Assembly: GCF_014863405.1 (NCBI RefSeq)
Contig: NZ_JACZZA010000001.1
Coordinates: 372,001 to 436,000, forward strand
DNA: 64,000 nucleotides
From: Dyella acidiphila
GTDB taxonomy: Bacteria > Pseudomonadota > Gammaproteobacteria > Xanthomonadales > Rhodanobacteraceae
Reading direction: 5' to 3'
Positions within the stretch are counted from its first letter, which is position 1. Every line of letters starts with the position of its first letter. The notes under the pieces are model-generated. The model made no database searches, was not told the origin of the DNA, and saw only the letters and a list, made by a program, of their open reading frames with translations. This document shows positions 44,834-51,590 of this stretch, one piece after another. Both the position numbers and the translations under genes were made by a program.

Positions 44834-46354
44834 CTATCCCGCTGCCACCACCTCCAGCGCCCCATCATTCCAGCGCGTGACAAGCACTCCTGCCTTCGGC
44901 CCGGACTTGAGCTCAGGCAGATCCTCGCATCGCGGCGTGGACGAAATCGGGAAACGTCGAGCGACCGGATCGATCCTGTCTACAGAAAGCGGCGTACAGA
45001 TCGTGGCCTCTACCCCCTCGGTTCCCGACGCCCCCAAGGCCTGACTCAAAGTGTGCTGGTAAAGCGTGTAGACGTCACCCAGCTGCCCGGTCATGTCTTC
45101 AATGACCAGCGTTCGCGACTTGTGTGCTTTCACCACATTTAATGCCTGAGTTATCACATTTCGCTGCAATACGGCATCTTGCCGTACCGCGTTACCCAGG
45201 AAGCCGCAATTAATCAACAAAATCAAGACAACCATTGAACCGTTCACGGCGTTGACCGCCTGCATACGGCGCCGCGAAAAGAAGTTGAGCAGCGCAAAGG
45301 CAAGCAAAACTGCGCCCGCCGAAAGTGGGAACGTAATGCGCTGAGGATCGTTCAAATGCAACGCATCTACATAGACCAGACCGAGCAACGGCATCAATAC
45401 CAGGCAGAGAAGCGCCAGCAGCATCACGCGCCATTGAAGCGAACGTTGCTCGAGTTTTTCCATCCCCGGCCAACACAGCATACCGATGGCGGCAAACAAC
45501 AACGGCAATACTGTGGGCTGCTTGACGTAGCTGGTCACGACAACCGCCTTGACATGCGCAATGACCGCAGGAAGCGTGAACAGACTGCCCGAGCCGCTAG
45601 CGATATTTTCCTCGTACAGATCCGCGCCCAATACGTGGGAAATCACCAGCCAGTAGAGCCCGTAGACCACACCTCCCAACGCAATGGCCGCATACATCCG
45701 GACCATGGAATTGATCGTAGTAGCGAATGTTTCGGCCCGACCGTCGACGCCCTCGCCGCGCAGCGAGAGAATGGCAAATGGCGCAACCGCAATGCACAGG
45801 AACAAGCCCTGATACGTAGCCAGCAGGAGCAATACGCATAAGGCGCACATGGCGCCCCACCTTACCGACCAGCGTGGGTACAACCGAATAACGCAACCAA
45901 AGGCCAGAAAGAAAAAGACCGCCGACAATTGCGAAGGCGCGTAACGCCCAAGCCATGCACCATCCCATGGCACAAGTACTGCGGCCATCGTCGAAATTAC
46001 CCAGCGGCCATGCCCGGTCAATAGCGGACTCACCGCCCAACGAGCCGCAAAGTAGCGCAATAGCAAAAACACCGCCGTTGCAGCCGCTACGCCAAGCCTC
46101 GGATGATGCCCGGCACCCAGCACCCATTGCGTTGCGTACGCAATGAGGTGCAGTGGGCGCATCGTGTGGAAAAAGCCCGTTGCAATATATCCGAGGCCAT
46201 AATCGTGAAAAGCGAGTAGCAACCCCCACTCTTCAAGCAAAGGACCTACACAAGCAAAAGCGATCACCATGAGCACGCACAATGTCAGCAGCTCCAGCCG
46301 CAGCTGACTACGAACCTCGTCCGGTGACGCCGTCATCTTGTTTTCCTCTGCCAC
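44834..46354 (-). CDS. polytopic GT-C-like membrane protein, putative Gtr-type glycosyltransferase
   Basis: 506 residues with about ten membrane helices. It resembles the GtrII-type (Glucos_trans_II) family: an acidic first loop after helix 1 (FHDYGLGYIATGFF), MVPWDGAWLGRYAPSQLSAVFFF and a soluble C-terminal domain after residue about 400. In phage-type gtr operons such proteins transfer the lipid-carried sugar to lipopolysaccharide in the periplasm. The sequence is divergent and the call rests on topology plus neighbours (gtrA 42 bases downstream, a gtrB-like gene two genes upstream). Base composition is visibly more AT-rich than the surrounding genome. Confidence 0.65.
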   Translation of the reverse strand: MAEENKMTASPDEVRSQLRLELLTLCVLMVIAFACVGPLLEEWGLLLAFHDYGLGYIATGFFHTMRPLHLIAYATQWVLGAGHHPRLGVAAATAVFLLLRYFAARWAVSPLLTGHGRWVISTMAAVLVPWDGAWLGRYAPSQLSAVFFFLAFGCVIRLYPRWSVRWGAMCALCVLLLLATYQGLFLCIAVAPFAILSLRGEGVDGRAETFATTINSMVRMYAAIALGGVVYGLYWLVISHVLGADLYEENIASGSGSLFTLPAVIAHVKAVVVTSYVKQPTVLPLLFAAIGMLCWPGMEKLEQRSLQWRVMLLALLCLVLMPLLGLVYVDALHLNDPQRITFPLSAGAVLLAFALLNFFSRRRMQAVNAVNGSMVVLILLINCGFLGNAVRQDAVLQRNVITQALNVVKAHKSRTLVIEDMTGQLGDVYTLYQHTLSQALGASGTEGVEATICTPLSVDRIDPVARRFPISSTPRCEDLPELKSGPKAGVLVTRWNDGALEVVAAG

Positions 46355-46520
46355 TTATATTTCCCCAACGATTTTTAACTCGACCCAATTCAGTGGAACG
46401 ACTTGAATAATCGAGGCGCCCCAGCAACTCCCCAGCTTCAATTCCGCGACCTTGAATGCCGGCGGGCGAAACAGCACAGACTGGAGATCATGCATCGGCA
46501 GCTACGCCGCCTTACCAAGC

Positions 46521-47309
46521 TCAGACTTTTATCCTGTCAACGCTTTTCAGCCACGGCGCGTCACCGCTTTCCCAAAGCGCCTGCAATTCCCGCTTGTCGC
46601 GGAGCGTATCGCAAGGGCGCCAAAAGCCAGCGTGCTGATAGGCGGCAAGCTGCCCGTCTTTCGCCAGATTGGAAAGCGGCTCGCGCTCCCATGACATGGC
46701 ATCACCTGCCACATAGTCGATGGCAGCAGCTTCAAGCACGAAAAACCCGCCATTGATCCAGCCGATTTCGTCCTGGGGCTTTTCCTCGAAACTCGAGACC
46801 AGCTTGCTTTCATTGATACTGAGTACGCCAAACCGCCCCGGAGGCTGCACGGCGCACACGGTGGCAAGCTTCCCGTGCTTGCGATGAAAGGCGATTTCGG
46901 CGCCCAGATCGACATCGGACAAGCCGTCGCCATAGGTCATGCAAAATGTTTCGTTGCCGAGATAAGGCGCTACACGCTTCAGCCTTCCGCCAGTCATCGT
47001 GTCGGCACCGGTGTCGACCAGCGTAATCCGCCAATCTTCCGATTGACTGTTCAACGTCTCATGTGAACCGGTGCGCAGATCGATGCGCATATCGGACATA
47101 TGGCGGTAGTAGTTGAAGAAGAACTCCTTGATCACATAGCCCTTGTAGCCGAGGCAGATCACGAAATCGTTGATGCCGTGCGCCGCATACATCTTCATGA
47201 TGTGCCACAGCAATGGCCGGCCGCCCACTTCAACCATCGGCTTGGGCCGGGCATCCGATTCTTCTGCAATACGCGTACCCAGTCCGCCGGCGAGAATAAC
47301 TGCTTTCAT
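46521..47309 (-). CDS. rfbF: glucose-1-phosphate cytidylyltransferase
   Basis: 262 residues. It makes CDP-glucose from CTP and glucose-1-phosphate, the first step to CDP-linked deoxy sugars. The nucleotidyltransferase start MKAVILAGGLGTR, the KPMVEVGGRPLLWHIMKMYAAHGINDFVICLGYKG block, TYGDGLSDVD with the metal Asp, and FWRPCDTLRDKRELQALWESG are characteristic of RfbF. It lies 14 bases after the GT2 gene in the same unit; rfbG, the next enzyme of the pathway, is three genes upstream. Confidence 0.95.
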   Translation of the reverse strand: MKAVILAGGLGTRIAEESDARPKPMVEVGGRPLLWHIMKMYAAHGINDFVICLGYKGYVIKEFFFNYYRHMSDMRIDLRTGSHETLNSQSEDWRITLVDTGADTMTGGRLKRVAPYLGNETFCMTYGDGLSDVDLGAEIAFHRKHGKLATVCAVQPPGRFGVLSINESKLVSSFEEKPQDEIGWINGGFFVLEAAAIDYVAGDAMSWEREPLSNLAKDGQLAAYQHAGFWRPCDTLRDKRELQALWESGDAPWLKSVDRIKV

Positions 47310-47323
47310 GACGATTCCTGTTA

Positions 47324-48286
47324 CTACAGTTTGAGGTCGCCAGGCTCAATATTGAGGCTCTGCTCGACGATGGCGATGGGGTCCGCTCGCAAGGTGCGGT
47401 AAATTCGCAGAATGTATTCCCCGATTATTCCCAGCAGAAATGCATTCAATCCGATGCCGAACAACAGCAGGAGCTGAATGCTGGTAAAGCCCCTGGGAAG
47501 ATTGGGATCGATCAACCGTAAACCCACATAATAAATGGCGGCGGCACCGCTCAGAAAAAGAATGAGCACCCCTACGTAGGTCGCCAGGCGCAGCGGCACC
47601 GCAGAGTGATTGAACACCGCGGTCAGGCCAAGCCGCAGAAGCCGCACTACATTGAATTTGCTCTCGCCACCCGTGCGAGCATCTCTGTCGTAGACGATGC
47701 CGGTCTGCTCGAACCCCATTCCGGCAATCATGCCCCGCAGATAAGGAGTGGCCGAACGAGTGCGTGCAAGCGCATTGATGACTGCACGGTCGACGAGTCG
47801 AAAATCGCCAACATCCCGAGGAATGGAGTGTTCGCTGATCTTGTCGATAAACCAGTATCCGCATTTGCGGAACATGTTCAGCAATGCGCTTTCGGGCCGT
47901 TTTCTACGAATGCCGTATACAACCTTGTAACCCTGCTGCCAGAGCTCGAAAAACTGTTCGAGCAGCTCCGGCGGATCCTGCAAATCCGCGTCGACCTGCA
48001 TGACAGCATCGCCACGCGTGTGCAGATAGTTGGCCAGGATCGAATTCTGGAAGCCAAAATTCCGCGAAAAGCGGATCGCCCTTACCCGCGAATCGCTTGC
48101 AGCAAGCCCGCGAATGATCGCCCAGGTACGATCTTCGGAATGGTTATCCGTAAAGACGAACTCAAGCTCGCAACGATCCGCCATGCGCTCAGCCAGAGCG
48201 CAAAGCCGCGCATACAACGTATCGAGGTTGCTTTCCTCGTTCAAAACGGGAATGGATATGGAAATGAGCGGCTTCTTGTTGGTCAT
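47324..48286 (-). CDS. GtrB-like polyprenyl-phosphate glycosyltransferase (GT2)
   Basis: 320 residues from the ATG at 48286, which has GGAAG upstream and overlaps the previous stop (ATGA). The GT2 domain has SISIPVLNEESNLDTL, the acidic TDNHSED motif, MQVDADLQDPPELL and DVGDFRLVDR, followed by two C-terminal membrane helices and the IIGEYILRIYRTLRADP ending of DPM/GtrB enzymes. Such enzymes charge undecaprenyl phosphate with a sugar. The first Asp motif reads TDNHSED instead of the DDGSRD seen in the second homologue at 56343, which may reflect a different nucleotide-sugar donor, plausibly a CDP sugar made by its neighbours. Confidence 0.9.
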   Translation of the reverse strand: MTNKKPLISISIPVLNEESNLDTLYARLCALAERMADRCELEFVFTDNHSEDRTWAIIRGLAASDSRVRAIRFSRNFGFQNSILANYLHTRGDAVMQVDADLQDPPELLEQFFELWQQGYKVVYGIRRKRPESALLNMFRKCGYWFIDKISEHSIPRDVGDFRLVDRAVINALARTRSATPYLRGMIAGMGFEQTGIVYDRDARTGGESKFNVVRLLRLGLTAVFNHSAVPLRLATYVGVLILFLSGAAAIYYVGLRLIDPNLPRGFTSIQLLLLFGIGLNAFLLGIIGEYILRIYRTLRADPIAIVEQSLNIEPGDLKL

Positions 48287-49137
48287 GATCCGATCTTCCC
48301 GGCAGCCACCGCCCCGGATGTGCAGCAAGCGCACATATATTCGACAACCCCCTGAATCGCATCACGGAATTCAATCGTATCCAGCATCATCGTCGGCGCA
48401 AAGGTTTTGCCGTAATTTTCTTCGCTCGGTTCCGGCAACGCCCCTACGCGAAGCAAATGATTTTTTTCGAGCGCCCCAAATACTGCTTCAGCAAGCGCCC
48501 GCAAACTTACGGGCTTGCCGTGACTGAGGTTTGTCACACCGACCATCTCGGGCATCCCGGCAATTAAGCGGACGGCGCGCGCCTCGTCTTCAAAATGGTG
48601 ATATTCGCGAAGCTGGCGCCCGGAGGTCATCCGGAACGGCTCATTGTTGCGGATGGCAGTCAGCATCTGCCCAAGGAACATGAACGGACTGGGCTGCCCA
48701 CCGCCATAAAGCGTATGAATTTGCAGATGCAATACGGGCCATGCGGCACTGAGCGCCTCTTCAACGTATTCGCGGAGCCGCTTCTTGCTCTCGACATAGG
48801 CATTGCCTACATCCAGCAGGCTTTCCATGATGGTGCCGAAGGTCACTACCTTGATGCCAAGCCGGGCCGCGCCGTCTATCACGTTTCTAGGCAAGCGGTA
48901 GTTCACGCTCACCAACTCATCCGTCGCCAAACGGGGATCCAGCAAACCCGACGCAACAAAGACCGTAGCATCGGCGGCATGCGGACTGAAGTAACGGGCA
49001 ATCCGATCTACCGCATTCGCTCCCGACCAGTCCGCGTAGACCGAACGCTGCAACGATATGATTTCCTGGTTGGCATACTGGCTTGCGATGGCCTGCCCCA
49101 GTCGCCCGCCTCCCCCGATCAAATAGTAGGTGCTCAC
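48283..49137 (-). CDS. NAD(P)-dependent SDR epimerase/reductase, putative CDP-4-keto-6-deoxyhexose reductase
   Basis: 284 residues from the GTG at 49137, whose GTGA overlaps the rfbG stop. An extended-SDR protein: cofactor loop GGGGRLG (8-14), the active-site Thr/Ser region (VTFGTIMES) and the YVESK catalytic Tyr-Lys. It is shorter and more divergent than rfbG and resembles the C4-ketoreductases that finish deoxysugar pathways (RfbJ-like). With no rfbH (3-dehydrase) nearby, the likely substrate is CDP-4-keto-6-deoxyglucose, giving CDP-fucose or CDP-quinovose. That assignment is inferred from context. Confidence 0.72.
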   Translation of the reverse strand: MSTYYLIGGGGRLGQAIASQYANQEIISLQRSVYADWSGANAVDRIARYFSPHAADATVFVASGLLDPRLATDELVSVNYRLPRNVIDGAARLGIKVVTFGTIMESLLDVGNAYVESKKRLREYVEEALSAAWPVLHLQIHTLYGGGQPSPFMFLGQMLTAIRNNEPFRMTSGRQLREYHHFEDEARAVRLIAGMPEMVGVTNLSHGKPVSLRALAEAVFGALEKNHLLRVGALPEPSEENYGKTFAPTMMLDTIEFRDAIQGVVEYMCACCTSGAVAAGKIGS

Positions 49138-50213
49138 TGGCTGCCCGCACGCCAGGCATTGATCTGGGCAAGCGATATGGCCTGTGCAGCAGCGGGATCT
49201 GCGTAATAGTCGCGATACCATCCGGCCGTTTCGCGCACAGCCTGTTCGGTATCCCACACCGGCAGCCATCCCAGCCGATTGCGTGCAAGGGAGCTGTCTA
49301 GCGCAAGCGCCTGGGCTTCCGGCAGCGGATTGTTCATGTATTCGAGTGCAGGACGTTTCCAGGACCCGCTCATGAGTTCGAGCACGTCGCGGACGGAATA
49401 TTGCTTGATATCCTGCGGCCCTAGATTCCACGCTCTGGCGACGGCGCCCGGGTCGTCCGAAGCCAATCCGGCGAGAATCAGCAAATAGCCGTGCACCAGG
49501 GCAAGTACGTGCTGCCACGGCCGCGTGGCATCGGGATAGCGCAAGGTCAGCTCGCCGCCACCCACCACGGCACGGACAAAATCCGGAATCAGGCGATCTT
49601 CGGACCAGTCACCGCCACCGATGATGTTGCCGCCACGAGCGGTCGCGATCGCAGGGCCCTTTCCTTCCGACCACGGATAGGAAACGGCATAGCTTTGTAT
49701 AACCATCTCGGCCGCAGCCTTCGATGCGCTATAGGGATCCTTGCCGCCCAGGGGATCATTCTCCCGATACGGCCAGGGCCACTCGTTGTTCTGATAAACC
49801 TTGTCTGTGGTGATGCAAAGCACCCCCTTGACGCTCTTCACCGAACGCGCCGCTTCCAGCACATGCGCCGTACCCTGCGCATTGACCATGAAAGTTCTTG
49901 CGGGCTCGCGATACGAACGCCGCACCAGAGGCTGCGCGGCAAGATGCAAGATCAGTTCGGGCTCAAAAGCCGATACGGCATGCCGCACGGCCTCATAGTC
50001 CGCCACGTCACCTAAAGTCGTTGCGGTATTTTTGGCCAGGCCGGTCGCCTCGAACATGGAGGGCGATGTCTCCGGCGGCAACGCGTAGCCGGCAATGTCC
50101 GCCCCGATCGAATGCAGCCAGAGGCAAGCCCAGCTTCCGGTAAAACCTGTGTGCCCTGTAACAAGAACCTTTTTGCCTGCCAGCAGGTTTTCAAAAGAAG
50201 CCATCTCGTCCAT
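49134..50213 (-). CDS. rfbG: CDP-glucose 4,6-dehydratase
   Basis: A 359-residue extended SDR converting CDP-glucose to CDP-4-keto-6-deoxyglucose. The NAD loop is VTGHTGFTGSWACLWL, then HLAAQPLVRRSYREP, TTDKVY with the catalytic Thr, and PYSASKAAAE with Tyr and Lys. DATRPWQHVL and YRDYY near the C-terminus are typical of RfbG rather than RfbB. It is the first gene of the six-gene minus-strand island. An alternative ATG lies 9 bases in (50204). Its promoter should lie in 50214-50423. Confidence 0.94.
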   Translation of the reverse strand: MDEMASFENLLAGKKVLVTGHTGFTGSWACLWLHSIGADIAGYALPPETSPSMFEATGLAKNTATTLGDVADYEAVRHAVSAFEPELILHLAAQPLVRRSYREPARTFMVNAQGTAHVLEAARSVKSVKGVLCITTDKVYQNNEWPWPYRENDPLGGKDPYSASKAAAEMVIQSYAVSYPWSEGKGPAIATARGGNIIGGGDWSEDRLIPDFVRAVVGGGELTLRYPDATRPWQHVLALVHGYLLILAGLASDDPGAVARAWNLGPQDIKQYSVRDVLELMSGSWKRPALEYMNNPLPEAQALALDSSLARNRLGWLPVWDTEQAVRETAGWYRDYYADPAAAQAISLAQINAWRAGSQ

Positions 50214-50423
50214 TCCAATGAATTCTTCAGCTCAAGCATGACCATTGAGCTTCATTCCGCAAAAGAAACATGCCCACTGCGGACCACCTGATGGCGGCCG
50301 TCGATCATGGCAAGCAACAGCTCCCAAGGCACGCTTTTCAGCAAATGCACCTGCCTGGGAAGGCGGAATTGTAATCCAGGTCAGCCCTGCGGGACGCGGG
50401 GTGTCTTATGCGGCACAGGGCCG

Positions 50424-51305
50424 TCAGAGGTCCTGATGATATTGAACGTAAGGCGTGCGCGACTGGTCGGGCTCAGGCGGCCCGGCCGGCGTATTGGTGC
50501 TATTGCCGGAAGACCACAGGTTCTGCGCACCGAAGCTCAGCGAACCCTGCCACGGCAGGCGCCAGGTGACGCCCAGATCGATGCTGTTCCAGCGACGATC
50601 GGTGGTAAAGCTGGACGGCAGCCCCACGCCCTGCTCGGGCTGCATGGTGCGGCCGATGATGCTGCCACTGACCGAGCCATGCTCGACGCCGAAACTCAGC
50701 GCTTTCTGATCCAGCGCATTGAGTCCAAGCAGATTGCCCGGCATCAGGCGGATGCGGCCCATGCTTGCGCCGAGCAATACGCCATTGTTGTTGTTCAACG
50801 CGAAACGGCCACGCGCATTGACCTGCGTGCTGCTATCGAAATCCGCCAGCCCGTTTACGCCGGTTACCGCGCCCGGCAATACACGCGGCAGGACCACCGC
50901 GCTATTGGGCATCTGGTCCTGCGCCACACTCAAGCCCAGGCTGTAGCGGCCGGTGTTGTAGGTGGCGCCGACTTCACTGCCGACAATACGCGGCTGGCTG
51001 ACCCAGGAGCGCTGGGTTACGTCGGCCTGCGCGGTAACGTTCGGCGTGACGCTGTACTGCAGCCCGCTGGAACTGACCGTACCGCCCGAAAGCGGGTTGA
51101 ACGACAGATTGGAGTTGTTCTGCGCGCCGGCCGTCGATGCATTTTGCGACTGCACCAGCAGCGAGCCCTGCGGCAGTTGCCCGGACTTGGCAAGCGCGGA
51201 TTGCTGCAGCCACACCGGGTTGCCCTGCTGATCGCCGTCCAGCGTCTGCCCTGCCGCAAGAAGCGGCACGCAGAGCAGCGGCAATGTGAGCAACAGTCGG
51301 CGCAT
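50424..51305 (-). CDS. secreted putative outer-membrane beta-barrel protein
   Basis: 293 residues that I do not recognise. A clear signal peptide (MRRLLLTLPLLCVPLLAAG) is followed by alternating polar/hydrophobic strands rich in Asn, Ser, Gln and Gly (TPNVTAQADVTQRSW, YNTGRYSLGLSVAQDQ, VNARGRFALNNNNGVLLGASMG, WNSIDLGVTWRLPWQGSLSFGAQNLW). These look like transmembrane beta-strands, but the last residue is Leu rather than the usual Phe. It could be a small porin-like or autotransporter-remnant protein. It is upstream of the rfbG island, on the same strand, 210 bases away. Confidence 0.7.
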   Translation of the reverse strand: MRRLLLTLPLLCVPLLAAGQTLDGDQQGNPVWLQQSALAKSGQLPQGSLLVQSQNASTAGAQNNSNLSFNPLSGGTVSSSGLQYSVTPNVTAQADVTQRSWVSQPRIVGSEVGATYNTGRYSLGLSVAQDQMPNSAVVLPRVLPGAVTGVNGLADFDSSTQVNARGRFALNNNNGVLLGASMGRIRLMPGNLLGLNALDQKALSFGVEHGSVSGSIIGRTMQPEQGVGLPSSFTTDRRWNSIDLGVTWRLPWQGSLSFGAQNLWSSGNSTNTPAGPPEPDQSRTPYVQYHQDL

Positions 51306-51459
51306 GAGATTGACAAGTGGTATTGCAGACCCAGCCGGCCCTCGATGGAGGGGCGGACTCCCGGGGGCAAGTTTACCCCATTTTACTTTTTACTAACACC
51401 CCGGAAAGATCTTTTTTCTATGCAGAATCTGCCAAAACCGTCGACTCGGCGCATACTTG

Positions 51460-51477
51460 CTGGCACGGTGAATGCAT
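51460..51477 (+). promoter_or_regulatory. candidate sigma-54 promoter
   Basis: CTGGCACG-GTGA-ATGCAT matches the -24/-12 consensus YTGGCACG-N4-TTGCW at every position except the first T of TTGC. The initiation site would fall near 51488, giving a leader of about 100 bases before the GGDEF-EAL gene at 51591. Confidence 0.6.
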
Positions 51478-51590
51478 AGGGCTTTCAACCACTCCCAAGC
51501 GCTTCCCTGAAGCCCGGACGATGGCGACATGACACGACCAGCAAGCGATATAGTCATCTCCGATACAGCGTATGGACCCGCTCACTGGTC

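Noticed and set aside
44396-50213. Prophage or integrative element carrying the gtr genes
   Set aside because: Composition suggests transfer, but I found no integrase, tRNA target, direct repeat or phage structural gene at either edge.
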